Counted from the first letter of the stretch, positions 23,037 to 34,879 are shown. The stretch is 64,000 bases of DNA from Pisaster brevispinus (GCA_023634235.1 JAMKCF010000001.1:4900758-4964757); one strand, 5' to 3'. Made by a program: numbers and translations. The notes: generated from the letters alone by a model not told the origin.

Positions 23037-25540
23037 GTTTCTCACTGTGTTCTTAATTCTCTCGAAAACTAGACTAATGCAATGCATGTCTCTACCGTAA
23101 ACAAATGATGCACCATCCATTTATAAAAGTCTTTTACGAATGGCATGTTTTAAATGTATGTTAAATAATACCGCACTCATACACGTTGTATTAAGCCTTA
23201 AAATGTCTACCATAGATTAAAGCACCGCAACAATTCGTTATTGGATAAAATTTGGTACTTAACAGCAAAACCGTGACGTCATCCGAGATGTCTATAAAGT
23301 CAGTGACATGAAGACGTACCCGTATAATTTGACGTAACCAATAGTAGTTTGAAATGTGACAGACAAATTTGCATGCACCAATCGACAGCTTGTGACCGGC
23401 ATGACAGTACAGAGTTCGACACTGAACCATTCTTGTGTAACATATCCAAAATTCACTCTGTTACAAGAGGTAATTAAGCCAAACTGATAGTTATCGCCAA
23501 ACTTATTCTGAAGCACACGTATAAAATGTGCTGCCTGGACATCTTCTTGGGTTTTTGAAATGTCTAATAAAAGCCATTATTGCAAAACTCTCTCAAACAA
23601 TCAATTTAAATGTTTTTTTTTTTCAAACAGTCATTAGCCATTGCATTTTACATCAATTCAGATGTTCACTACAAAAAAATTGCCGACGCGGCGTTTGAAT
23701 CTCAAATTGTAGCGTGAAACAGTTACAGCTAGCCCACTTTGTCGGGCTGTTATGGCTCTCCTTTAAACCCACCGTCTATACATTTATAAAGCGCTAAGTT
23801 TGTAAGCAAGTTGTACCACTTTAATTGCAAACTTCCCCCACGTTTAAACCTCCCATACTTCTCCAACACTTAATAGTATTGATTTTACTTCAAGGTGGGC
23901 TAAGATAAAGCGTGTGACGTGCGTGAAAGTGAACACTGAGCAGTGGGCAGTGGGATTACAAAAAATGGACGAAGTCTTAACCGGGCGAAGAAGGACCTAG
24001 CCAACGACGAGATCCTTTATCACACGGTCACGACCCTGCGAGGCTTTACACGGCCGCTTAAGACCGAGTCACTACAATTTTATTTCCATTTACTACGTGC
24101 TGTTTTTATAACACGCGAAGCACTGTTGAAATGTGACGTCCTTGCGCCCGTAAACATATTTTAGAATCAGATTCATTATGCATGTGTCAATGGCGTCTGG
24201 CAGGCACTCTGAACAGCTATGTTTTAACAAGCAGCCACCCCACACCACCCCACTCCACCCCACCCCACACCTCCAACTGAAGGTCACGGTTAAACATTGC
24301 TGTATCTTTTTCAGTATACAGAACTACAGAGTAGCATCAAAAAGTGCATTTTGGATAGACATTGGCATAAGTATATGCTATACATTGCAGGAGGCCGGTT
24401 TGGTACGGGTTCATCACTGACTCGACCTTGGACTTTGAGTAATAACAGGTTTGACGAACGGACTGACAAAAACAATGTTGTACCTTTTTGGATTTTTTTT
24501 TTCTTTCTTTTTTTCTTTCTGTAAAACAAAACAAAAAATAAAAACATGTCTAACCGTCCATCACTCGATTAAGGCAGACACTTAAAAACGTTTCATGTTT
24601 TGCGTGTTTGTGGGGAAATACATTTGAGAAACTTGGCTTGGGAAAATTAACGATTTTCATTCCACGAAAGACTTATACATGATAAGGGATAACACACAAA
24701 TGTTTATGAGTCTTGCGGCTTGAATTTGCTGAAAAGAAAGAGCACATTTTGGGCGACATGGTTTTGTTTTCCTAATCGGTTTGGAGGTGCGTGTTATTTG
24801 CACGTCGGACGTATACCTTCATAAATACGTCTACTGATATTAATAATAATTTATAAACTGTTTTTCATAAGTGATACACAAAGTATATAGAGTATAATGA
24901 GTCTCAATGTACCACTCCTCAACAGTCCCCTTCCTTGAACACCTTTGATTAATACATATTTAATAGTATTTACAACATGTCAAAAAGTTACTTAAAACAT
25001 ACACAATAAACATTTAATCAGCATAAACAATTGGTACTGTGTAATGTGTTAATTTGTGAATGTTTTGTTGAGGAAAAACTAAAAATGAGCATCGTTTGTC
25101 AGATTGACTACAAAACTGATAAAACAAAATCACACACTAATTAAATAACATGAGAACCGTTCTGTCAAATCCGGTCATACTACATAATCCTCTACTAGAA
25201 ACCCTCCTTTGAGATAGTGTAGTCATTCATGGGGTTGAGTTCCCTAAAAGGTCACCATGAACCTTTGAAGCTTGCCGACGGCATCCCCATTGACATGTAT
25301 ACATCCAAAACCCCATACGTTTGTACCCCCTCATTGAAACACTACATATTGCCTAAGCACTTGTAATTACAGACCCCCCACCCACTCAACTTGCCCATCG
25401 CCGACTCCCCGCCCACTCCAACAGCCCTCGACCCCACCCCAACTACCCCAAGCACACTTACTTGCCCTACAATTAAAAGTGCCTTCCGATGAGGCGCGAG
25501 TCACTTTTAAAGGTGTTTCTGGGAGCCGCGTTACCCAGAA

Positions 25541-25790
25541 ATGTTAATTCGTTCCCTCGAATTGATTCCGTCTCCTAAAAATGCAATTTCGTTCCGTCAA
25601 AATATCATCTTATTCCCTCGATTTATTATTTAGTAATCTTGAAATATTATTTCGTTCCCTCCAATTTTTTTGTAGTTTCCTCGAAATATATAATCGAGGG
25701 AACGAAATAAGTTCATTCGTGTGAATGAAATATTATTGCGAGGGAATGAAATTGTATTATTTAGTTCGAACGAAATAATATAATAAACTA
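25541..25790. repeat. Foldback built of TTCCCTCG / CGAGGGAA units
   Basis: Repeated GTTCCCTCGA units at 25553-25680 face CGAGGGAACGAAATAA units at 25694-25760, giving an imperfect hairpin. Noncoding; probably a MITE relic with unclear ends. Confidence 0.4.
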
Positions 25791-26236
25791 GTGAAGTGAA
25801 GCTTGTGGTCACGTTGTCCTTAAACCTAATGCTAATGGACGAGAGCACTATTGTCTTGGATAATTTTTCTTCGTTATTCTAGCAGCCCAATCGTAACTTC
25901 AGCACGAGATGTAACGCTTGCGGGCCGTACCAGGGAAAAGTTCAAACAATTGGCTGATAAAATACAGTTGCCGGATGAACGTATTGTGCTTTATAGAAGT
26001 TTAATAATAATGGGCATCAAGTGGATGTCACAGTTAAAGGCCTGCAATAAAAGTCGCTGTTATACAAATGTGATAATTATTTACATTCGATTGTGCTACT
26101 AGCCTACAATCCCTGTAGAGCGGTCCATTATTCAATTTTACAGTTCAATCGTACATGTAATATTAATAACAATTATAATCGTTTGAAAACACAATATAAC
26201 AGTCTTTAAAAAAAAAAGAAGAACACCAAACAAATA

Positions 26237-26360
26237 TTAACTCTGCGTGACACCATAACATACATCACACCATTTCGCAATGCCTTACTTGTTGAGTAAC
26301 AGTTTGATTTTAGCGTGTAATACATTTCTGTGAAGAACCAAACCACTTTTAAATCACCCA
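26237..26360 (+). repeat. Dispersed ~125-bp repeat, copy 2
   Basis: Same family as 8823-8944. Here it is bracketed by two direct copies of a 65-bp text (TTACAGTTCAATCGTA at about 26139 and 26370), so this spot also underwent a local direct duplication. Confidence 0.55.
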
Positions 26361-26959
26361 GTCAAATTTACAGTTCAATCGTATATGTAATAACAACAAT
26401 TGTAATCGTTTGAAGATACAATATTACTAAATATATTACTAAATATTATTAAAACAATAAATAATAAGAATACCAATTAAATATTAATAAACAACACGAT
26501 CTCAATTGTTTGTTTGTTGTGTTTTATGCCTATCACCGTGATTCAAAGCAATGTATTTAAAATTTGACAGCGTACAAGTTTGCATTAGCCAAATACCTTC
26601 CAACTTTTTGAATTTACAAAATGTTTGTTTTAAACGTCAATGCCAACAGCGCGAATCTGTGTCATTGTTCTGAACCACTGTTGAGAATGAATGTCAATAA
26701 TGATAGTTAGTTAAAAAACGGTTGCTGTTTTTTGAACATTTAAAAACCTAAGTCCGTTTCAATTTACTTTCAACATTAAATCGACTAAGTAACACAATCG
26801 AATACTAAAATACTGGTCAGTACAGTCAGTATGTTTAACCAAAATAATTCGTCGCTCAAACCAATATTTTTTAAAAGTTTAATTTCTTAAGCGAAACTAT
26901 CCTACCCGGTTCAAAAAAAGACAATTGTTTTAAGTTTTTAATCCTGGTAGAGTTTAAAT

Positions 26960-27940
26960 TTATATTTCCCGTACTTTCATGCTGCATTTCTTGAGGGAGT
27001 TATAATAACCTGTTAATTCGTTCCATTGTACTCCCAGTCCGTACGGCACATTTGCTTGTTGGTAGTATTTACCATTCAGATTAGCAGTATGGCAAATATT
27101 ATACCACCATCCTCCGCTATATTTCCCAGCACAATGTTTAGACCATGCATCATTGTCCTGATCCTTGGTACTGAATGGATGTCCATTATGTTCGGGCACT
27201 GAATCACCTGCTGTACTCTTATCATCATAAGAACCAACATGGAGAGTGTACTTGTTACCTGTAACAGCAAACTCACCGTAAGAGGCCCAAGCTGTGTTGG
27301 ACTGCCAATCTTCCATATCTATTCTGAGTTGCCATTGTCCTGATCCAGTAAGGTCACGCAGGATATCATTCCCCAACCAGAACTCATTCTGCAGATCACC
27401 GAACCCTGATTGGTATTCAGACCAGTTACGGTAAAAGTCAACAGAGCCATCTTGTCTCCTCTGGAACACGATCCAACCTCCTCCTTCAGTCTCCATATCA
27501 CAGTAAATCCGTAACCCAACAGTCAGACTCGTAGGAAAGATGGTGTATATCCCATTGTCACGGTAACCAGCTTGATACATCGTCAGACAACTGCTGTAAC
27601 TTTCTTTGCTGGATGCTGATAACATGTTGTCGTTCACATTGTAATCATAGTACACACTTTCTTTCACTTTATCAAAGTCATCAGGGCTGTGAGCTCTGGT
27701 GGAATTATTCAACACACAGATACGTCTTATGATGTGATAGTTGAATGATACACACAGTGGATCCATAGAGCAGTCTCGCCCGCAAATCACATGAGAAGAT
27801 ACAGTCTTCCACTGAAACACATGATTCAGTAAGGCTCGATTTTCAGCCAAGTAGAACGTTTCGATGAACGGTTGCGGGTTTGCACTATGGCAGGCTTGAA
27901 CCACTAACATCAGAATCAAGGTTGTGATGATAACTTTCAT
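26960..27940 (-). CDS. Secreted PAN/apple plus fibrinogen-domain protein (FREP-like)
   Basis: An uninterrupted 326-residue frame on the minus strand. Residues 1-19 form a hydrophobic signal peptide ending near ACHSA. Residues about 28-105 have a PAN/apple-like cysteine pattern (C53, C57, C63, C75 with CVSFNY). Residues about 115-326 are a complete fibrinogen C-terminal domain: C118 and C147, the GGWIVFQRRQDGSVDFYRNW signature, FWLGND, an acidic DQDND calcium-site candidate at 260-264, C270/C283, GGWWYNICH and a final KCSMKVREI. Such lectin-like proteins bind carbohydrates or microbes in invertebrate immunity, but many relatives are matrix or developmental proteins, so the role is inferred. 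A single exon is unusual for the family and may reflect retroposition. It stands alone, between the SINE and the left duplication arm. Confidence 0.9.
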   Translation of the reverse strand: MKVIITTLILMLVVQACHSANPQPFIETFYLAENRALLNHVFQWKTVSSHVICGRDCSMDPLCVSFNYHIIRRICVLNNSTRAHSPDDFDKVKESVYYDYNVNDNMLSASSKESYSSCLTMYQAGYRDNGIYTIFPTSLTVGLRIYCDMETEGGGWIVFQRRQDGSVDFYRNWSEYQSGFGDLQNEFWLGNDILRDLTGSGQWQLRIDMEDWQSNTAWASYGEFAVTGNKYTLHVGSYDDKSTAGDSVPEHNGHPFSTKDQDNDAWSKHCAGKYSGGWWYNICHTANLNGKYYQQANVPYGLGVQWNELTGYYNSLKKCSMKVREI

Positions 27941-28113
27941 GTTGACGTTTTTCGATCACTCTCGCTAAAATGCATCAGAGAAAAAGAAGGTACTTATTTA
28001 TAAATTGTTTTAATCTTTAGACAAACAAATTGTCCTGACTCTGAGAGTAAGCCTTTGACGCAGTTGAACTGATCAAATGAACAGTACTTTGGTAGAAAAC
28101 AATACAAATAAGC

Positions 28114-28495
28114 GTGTCATGGCCTAGCGGTTAAGAGCACCGGATTTAAGCTCTGGTGTTTGATCAGCAGAGTGTGGGTTCGAGTCCCGGTCGTGACACT
28201 TGTGTCCTCAAGCAAGACACTTAACCCTGATTGCTTCGTAAAGTTGGGGAGGTAGTACTTTCTGCTCTACCAGCCAGGCTTCTGATGGATGATACCCAAG
28301 CCTACATCCGTATAGACTGTAAAGGGGGGAACCCTGTTTCAGCCCCAGGAGTAGGTGCAGCGGCCCCTGGAAAAAAATAGTTGATTGTAGCCCACACCTT
28401 GAAGTGGCCTTCAGCCTTGTGTGTCTGGCGACTTGCATACAACAAAAAAAGTATGCTCTGCGCAGCAACAACAACAAAACACTTGACTAGACTAT
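28114..28495 (+). mobile_element. tRNA-derived SINE
   Basis: The head (28114-28199) folds like a type II tRNA. GTGTCAT pairs with GTGACAC as a 7-bp acceptor, an A-box-like TGGCCTAGCGG and a B box GGTTCGAGTCC (28177-28187) are present, and the long variable region with a TTTAAGC anticodon-like loop suggests a tRNA-Leu ancestor. The body contains CAAGCAAGACACTTAACCC, a text common in SINE bodies, and the tail ends in CAACAACAACAAAAC. It is not called as a tRNA gene because the body follows without a break. Confidence 0.75.
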
Positions 28496-29680
28496 ATTTT
28501 AAGCTTGAACACATACGTCAAAAAAGCTTCTGTGGCAGTTTTGAGTGGCTGTAATGTTCATCACCAAGATCATTTAGTTACGACTGCAAAAACTATTAAG
28601 ACTAAAACTGTCATTGCACAATGAACCCATGGCAGTAACCTTGTTTTACAATGTAGGGCTCTTGACTTGCACTCTATAAACATACCTATGCAGTGTATTT
28701 ACCACTGTAATTGTCAGAGATCTTCAAGTTGAGATGGTCGTGAGGATCGCGCAAACGATACTTACACAGTAAGTTTGTACAGGTAAGTGCTTCGCGACTT
28801 TAGTGTACGGTATGGTAATTATTGGCTTAATTTACTACACCCTTTAGAAGACATCTTCTGGTGTACGGGTAGCCGTAGACGGAAGGAAATGAGGCCAATC
28901 AGCTAGTTTATGCAGAAACTTTTGATATTTAAGGTCCGTCCCATTCTCATCTTACGTCTCATATTTTCTTCTCACTCATAAAACAATAAGAAGATGTGCA
29001 TCACCAATTCTTGTCAATAGTGCATTCCCACGTAATAGTAAGTGGGCTGGTACTGACAAAACAACGTTTGAATGATATAAATTGACCATACAAGTATAAA
29101 CATAGAAATGTAGTGTTCCATAAAACGAGCGCAGTGGGGTTACGGCCGTTGGTGGAATAAAAAGATAAATTATTATGACTTCATGGAGGGAACCAACGGT
29201 ATCAAAAAATGCTATTTAACGTCGGAAGCCCTTTGAACTTCCTGTTTGGACCAGAAGGACAGGTCAAAGTAAGATAATTGTTGTCGTAATATGTTTTAAT
29301 ACACGTAAAGACTTACAAGATGGCATACATATTATGAACTCATGACACTTGGTTCAGGAAATGCATTTTTATTTATTTTTTTTATTTAGAGCTACCTGTT
29401 TGTAACGGAGGTGAAGGTCAAAGTGGGTCACGCTTATAAATAAAATGTTACTTTGGTTGTAAGCTATAAAACGGTACAGCCATTAAAACTCTTTGATATG
29501 CGGTTCAGGAGATATAATTTTCTAAACGATACATTTTGAACAAATTTATCTTGACACCTGATGACGTAACAAAAACAACAACTTGTAAAAAAAAAAAAAA
29601 CACTTTGTGTATAAGCTACAATATGGGACAAGAGTTGCCCCAAAGCAATGCTTTAGATCGAAAACCCTGAAAATGCAAAT
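28496..29680. other. No feature seen
   Basis: AT-rich sequence between the SINE and the repeat belt. I found no coding frame, no inverted repeat ends and no similarity to other parts of the window. Confidence 0.4.
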
Positions 29681-30240
29681 ATGTCACCTCTTGATATAGG
29701 TTTCACACAATGGAAGAGGGCGGGCGCTGTAACAAGTGACCTCATTACAATAAGATTGGTATTTGAAAGCTTGGTCTCCAACATAATCCATACATCATAA
29801 CATTAGAAAGCTATAAAGTTTGAAACCTGCAAAATAAGACAATGTGCCGCTATGTCATTTACCACACAGGCCATATAACAGGAATTGTGGAGAAAGAAAC
29901 GAAAAGTTGGGACTTTTTTTTTTCTTCACACTTTCATGTTTTCAAAATGTGGTGCCGTGATATAATCTCATACACATTGCACATACTATTTGTGGAAATA
30001 CTTTGTACGTTGATTAGTTGTAATGGCATTCAATAACTATTATAAAAAAAACGTATTTTTTAAAAATGATTTTTGTACTAATTGGAACTGAAATATGCGT
30101 TTTTAGATATGGTCTTAACATTGGTTAGTTTAATATTATTATGGCATGAGTCAATTATTTAGTTATGTTCAGCTATTTTTGTTTTATATTTTATTTCATG
30201 ACTTAAGAGTAAGGGACTGTAAATATCAAACATAGGGTGG

Positions 30241-31796
30241 CCACGGTAAAAAATAGATTGTTTTCTTACTTTCATATTTGATGGACCTTTGTCCCAAATT
30301 AACAAAAATAGTAAAACTTAAAAAAATATCTGTGTTGCCATGGCAACAGCCAAATTAAAATTGTATGCTTATTTTGACATATATTCAATTTTTGAATAGT
30401 GAAATTTGCCTATTTTCAAGGCCTCGCTACCATTAAACTGGATATAGAAAATATTTTCTTTAAAAAGTCATGGGTAGGTGGGTCCCTAGAGGCTGCATTG
30501 AATGTATAAAAATAATCACCAGGTATGCGGGTGGGTTATACCATTCATTTCAAATAGGTTTTTTTTTTTTACTTTTTCGAATTATGAAAATGTACAATTT
30601 TTTGACAGCTTATAACCCCTATGGTAGTGCTCCAATTTGAATGTCGACCACATATTGTTGAGATGATATATTGGTCTTGTGAAGAAAAAAAAAAATAGCT
30701 GGGGAAAATGTTTTCTTTTTCGCAATGATGCCGTACATTTTCCAATTGTTTTCGAAATTCATGTTTAATTTTTTTTAATTTTATTTTATTTTTTATTTTT
30801 TTATGGGGGGGGGAGTTTGTACATATAAAAAAAACCTGGTTTGAAAGAGCTGACAATATATTAATTTGCTGGCGTTGCTGCAATATACCAGTAGTTGCTG
30901 GCATATAGCTAAACGTTACTGAACATGGGCATACTGTACCTTTAAAACCACTGTTACCAAGTGGTTGCCATAGCAACAACAAATGTTGTCAAGTTATAAT
31001 AGTTTGACCCCAATGTTAGGGTAAATTAGCAAATTTCATGTTGACTAGCTGCAGGTTTAGGAAATTATTGAGGGCAGTGCAAACATTGAATCTCCCCAGC
31101 CACTCCCCCACTTGTTCAGGTTACGCCCCAGTTATGGCAACTCTCTAGTGTTTTTTGTTTAGTAACTGACCATTATATTTGATCTAACTTAATATAAAAT
31201 TGATTGTCTTTTCAATAAATATTACTTACAAAGTTTTAATTTCGTTTTCAGAGAATATAAAGTGGGGTTGACTTTGCAGTGAATTTCGAAAACAATTGGA
31301 AAATGTACGGCATCATTGCGAAAAAGAAAACATTTTCCCCAGCTATTTTTTTTTCTTCACAAGACCAATATATCATCTCAACAATGTGGTCGACATTCAA
31401 ATTGGAGCACTACCATAGGGGTTATCAGCTGTCAAAAAAATGGTATATTTTCATAATTTGAAAAAGTAAAAAAAAACACCCCTATTTGAAATGAATGGTA
31501 TAACCCACCCGCATACCTGGTGATTATTTTTATACATTCAATGCAGCCTCTAGGGACCCACCTACCCATGACTTTTAAAGAAAATATTTTCTATATCCAG
31601 TTTAATGGTAGTGAGGCCTTGAAAATAGGCAAATTTCACTATTCAAGAATGGAAAATATGGCAAAATAAGCCTACCATTTTAATTGGGCTGTTGCCATGG
31701 TAACGAAGCTATTTAAAAAAAAAGTTTTACTATTTTTGTTAATTTGGGACAAAGGTCCATCAAATATAAAGATATGAAGGAAATCCATTTTTTGGC
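30241..31796. mobile_element. Foldback element with ~520-bp inverted arms
   Basis: The left arm 30241-30765 and right arm 31282-31796 are near-identical reverse complements around a 0.5-kb spacer. Shared texts include CAAATTTGAATG-like blocks, TGTTGCCATGGCAACAG and the CATACCTGGTGATTATTTTT region. The long frames in it run through the arms on both strands and are not taken as genes. Arms of this length can fold into a cruciform or a hairpin RNA. Confidence 0.75.
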
Positions 31797-31825
31797 CGAG
31801 GACAACATTAAAGTTGGGACTATTT

Positions 31826-32031
31826 GAGTGTCACAGCTCGAATTGCCATCATGAAACATGACTCTTTAGAAATTTCTCCCGCCTCGCCATTTTGAAACAC
31901 TTAAAGTGCGGCAAACTATTTGATTAAATTCGACGTTTGTCACCGATTCGTTTTAATTACCGCACTTTTGCCGTGCGAAAATCATTTGAGTTCGACACGG
32001 CAAAAGTGCGACGTTTAGCGCGGGCCTTACG
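31826..32031. mobile_element. Right-hand part of a GTAAGGCCCGCGC MITE
   Basis: Matches the right third of the full MITEs at 49304-50025 and 52601-53320, ending in CGACACGGCAAAAGTGCGAC and then GGGCCTTACG. Its left end is not recognisable; the foldback element occupies the expected place. Confidence 0.5.
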
Positions 32032-33178
32032 CTTAAGCTTTGATATGGCATATATTATGTACCGATAGGACATTGTAAAGTAAACTCTACATGAATCATA
32101 CTACGGATACAACATACGTCTGACAGTTACTGTGCATGTACCAGGTCTTCATCAGCGCGCTACTCGGCCTATTGTTAGGGATAATTTGTCAGTGGAAGGG
32201 GGGGGGGGAGGGGGGGGGGGGTCATGCTTTTATCTTTGAAGGAGGACGCTGCACTGTGCCACCATCCTCTCATGGCATTTTGTGGCAGCGATAGCGATCC
32301 CGATTGCGATCGTCCGCTGCATTTTTGATGATACAAAAGCGCATTTTCCTCTTTCCCCCTTTTCTGTGTGTGTGTGTGTTTTGTTTTTGTGAGCGCTATC
32401 GACATTGTTTATTGTGGAGGAAGGGGGTCACCTGGGAGGGTGGGCGCGTCCCCACACCCCCTTGGCAATGCCGCTGCCGGACCCCTTTCTATGTATTCCC
32501 GCCAGGAAAATTAAACAGACAAAAGGTAATAAGCGCAACATCTTAATTTTAATCTAAAAATGTGGATTGCAACAGAGAGCATTGTTTATAAAAAAAAAAA
32601 AAAAAAAAAAAATATGTATATATGCTGGGCGATTCACTCCAGACGAAATTGTACTGGTTAGAATTCTTATTCTAAAACAAACGGCTAGTGTGTGACCCCT
32701 TTATATTAGCAAACTGATCCCACATTTAGAAATACTACAACAACAAAATAATAACAATACGAAGTAGAAGAGAAAAAGGCTTCCCAAATAAAAATTATAC
32801 TGGGTAAAAATTAAGGTGAAAGGTGGATATGAACTGTGTATTCCAAGCAACAAGAATCATTTAGCCTTCTTAACAATGTATCTACGAACCATTTTTAGCA
32901 AAAATAAGTTAATATTGGAAGTTTGAAATGATAACGAATTCGAAAATAAAAACGACTCTTACGGGACGAATTTCCGCGGTTTTTCAAAGTAGTTTCAGCA
33001 TATTGACCGCTGACGGCGTTGTGTGAAAAAGCTGATTGTATGACGTACACCCGTGGAGACGACATGAATTTGCACTTTGACCTGTACGTATAGCGTATGC
33101 TGTCTGCTGTTTTTGTATAAAATAGTGAGGTTAGACTGCATGTCTTTTTATTGCCAAAGATACTTCTATTGAGGAAAA

Positions 33179-33340
33179 ATGCCAAAATCGTGTGTTGTTG
33201 GTAGATGCACGAGGAATTCGAATAGAAATCCCGACTTAAATGTCTTCGAATTTCCCCAAAACGAGCAAGTTCGAAAGCAGTGGTTGAGATTTGTGGAGAC
33301 AAGGAATCATTATCAGAAAGATCTTCCATCATATTCTGTA
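33179..33340 (+). pseudogene. First half of a THAP zinc-finger domain, transposon-derived exon
   Basis: From the ATG at 33179 the frame begins MPKSCVVGRCTRNSNRNPDL and continues with VFEFPQNEQVRKQWLRF, the N-terminal half of a THAP C2CH finger (C-X4-C, then FxFP and the basic W motif). After about residue 52 the THAP pattern stops; a GT at CATATTCT|GTAGGT is a possible donor, so this may be exon 1 of a split THAP gene. The downstream frame to 33544 looks non-homologous. No second half (CxxH, AVPT) was found in the window. It lies inside repeat unit A, so it is more likely from a THAP-containing DNA transposon than a host gene. Confidence 0.6.
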
Positions 33341-33954
33341 GGTTCTCGACGTGTAATTCTCCAACTATTTAAGTTACCTCTCGAGTCTCAGTCCAAGGAC
33401 CTGTATGCGTGTGTACATCGTATACACCTCACGGCATATATACGTTGTATACATACTACTAATGCATATATACGGACGGGCGCAGGGTCCAGTCTCGATC
33501 CACGGCTGTACGTCATCAAAACCGGTGAAATGTTTTATTTATAATATATAAATGAAGTAATGACGACACGCTCATTTCGCGAAACGGCCGCTGCAATGCA
33601 GAACATATTCACGTCAAATTATTGTCTTTTTAAAAACATGTCTGACATTTTGAAATTTTGAAACTTTGTGTAAGTGAAACTAAGGTCTTTATTACGTCCA
33701 GCAAACATGAATTTAAACATGCGGCGTATTTTATTATCTTGTTCATATCCGTCTTGAAGAACTCTTCTGGATTACACTACAGAGCGCACAATGTTTACAC
33801 AATTTCCGAGCCCCTGGTGCGGCCCCAGTCGTCACTCGCTTTGTTCGTTCCATAATATTTTTTTCCTGGTTATAACGTTGTTTCTATCAGATGTGCTTGC
33901 ATAATTTGATTATGTCTGATAAAAAAAAAAAAATAAATAAAATAAAAAAAATAA

Positions 33955-34365
33955 ACACACACACACACACACACAGACTTTTGCACGCAGAGTTGTGGGG
34001 ACTTGCTATTGTTGTTCTATTATTCCCTTTTCTAAAGAATTACCTTGTGGGGACCCGGTTTAACAAAGAAAAACGTTGTGGGGACCTTTGTTCCATTGTG
34101 TAAAAGTCCCCACAACGGTGTGTGTGCTAACCCACACACACACACGCATACTTACATACGGGTAGAAGTGGGGTACCGGCTTGTGGGGAATTTAAAAAGT
34201 ATGATTTATGAGCCCCTGATTATGGGGTCCCATCCAGTGCCCCACAGGGATATTTTGTGTTTCGAAAATGACTTATGCCCTACAAGCCCTGCTAAATGAA
34301 TTTTGTGGCCAGTGCCCCACAAAGATTAGCTCATGTTTACAGAAATTTCCCCACAAAGGTGTAAC
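33955..34365. repeat. Left terminal/subterminal repeat zone of the candidate large element
   Basis: Starts with (AC)n at 33955-33975 after an A-rich tract, then has at least eight TTGTGGGG or CCCCACAA motifs (for example 33994, 34046, 34077, 34107, 34181, 34240, 34313, 34349) and a second (AC)n at 34131-34144 followed by GCATACTTACATACGG and GGGGTACC. The same motif set, inverted, is at 47634-47815. Confidence 0.5.
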
Positions 34366-34870
34366 CACTTATGTTATAGTGCAAGTTATGCGTCTCAATT
34401 GCTTGAAACTGTACTATGTTTATAGTCTTTGCCATGATTCTACAGAATCCATCTAAAGGCCTGATGATCATAGTACACTTTTACAGCTTCATTTCCTCTG
34501 ACGAAGTAGCTGTTGCTACAAAAGTTCCGAAGTGGCGCCACCGGGGGCATTATTTTCCCTTAGAGCAAGGACACTTGCTCTATAGTTTATCTAATATACC
34601 AAAAGTCTGCATTTACATTTTTGGTTTAACTAATTGCTCATACAAAGGATGTGTTCATGACGTAATCCAGAAAATTTACACAATGGGGGAAAATGAGCAA
34701 ACGTTACACAGACAAGATCAAAATGACAAAGAAACAAATTTGATTTTAACAAGCAAACAGTAAAAAAATATTTCTTTTATCCTCATAAAACATTTCAAGA
34801 TAAGAAGATAAGAAGATACAAAAACTTTTAAACTTTTAACAACAATGAACACAACAAATTCACAAAATAT
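34366..34870. other. No gene seen between the left terminal zone and the decayed exon
   Basis: AT-rich. The frames at 34268-34763 show no motif. Includes a short AAGATAAGAAGAT direct repeat near 34797. Confidence 0.35.
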
Positions 34871-34879
34871 TACAAAGTT

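Larger units (their letters stand above)
17560..24105. repeat. Left arm of a large inverted duplication
   Basis: Sequence from about 17560 to 24105 reappears as the reverse complement from 64000 back to about 58690. Matching landmarks: LRR exon 8, the hinge exon, the 7TM exon, the 3' flank, the small MITE (22906 against 59746) and the block ending at the AAGACCGAGTC site near 24060 (58730 on the right). The left arm holds about 1.4 kb (roughly 21140-22540) that is absent on the right, and the right arm has about 0.3 kb extra near 60380-60660. The arms probably extend beyond the window on the right. Confidence 0.85.
20069..24110. other. 3' flank of GPCR copy 1, duplicated, no gene seen
   Basis: It contains an internal direct duplication of about 170 bp (GAGGTTTAATCACAAGAGGG near 20277 and its relative near 20433), also present in the right arm. 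The reading frames here are short and not conserved as frames between the two arms, which argues against coding. The unique 21140-22540 part holds nothing recognised. Confidence 0.5.
24111..26959. other. Spacer right of the left arm, repeat-like, no gene recognised
   Basis: Contains a C-rich CACCCC stretch (24236-24275), a C-rich run (25375-25450), the foldback at 25541-25790, and the repeats at 26137-26430. A T-rich tract is at 24490-24520. No coding sequence was supported. Confidence 0.45.
29685..33780 (+). mobile_element. Long repeat unit A, copy 1 (carries a THAP exon and nested insertions)
   Basis: 29685-30204 matches 51055-51615, 32036-32760 matches 51617-52390, and 33755-33775 matches 52402-52425. 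So one interspersed repeat unit is present twice in the same orientation. Copy 1 has two extra parts: a nested insertion at 30205-32035 and the THAP-bearing segment at about 32770-33755. A DNA-transposon origin is likely because of the THAP exon, but I could not find its ends. Confidence 0.6.

Noticed and set aside
28114..28199. Functional tRNA-Leu gene
   Set aside because: The tRNA-like head runs directly into a SINE body and tail, and the anticodon arm is imperfect.
30569..30982. 137-codon minus-strand gene
   Set aside because: It lies across an arm of the foldback element, contains homopolymer lysine runs and is not preserved in the opposite arm.
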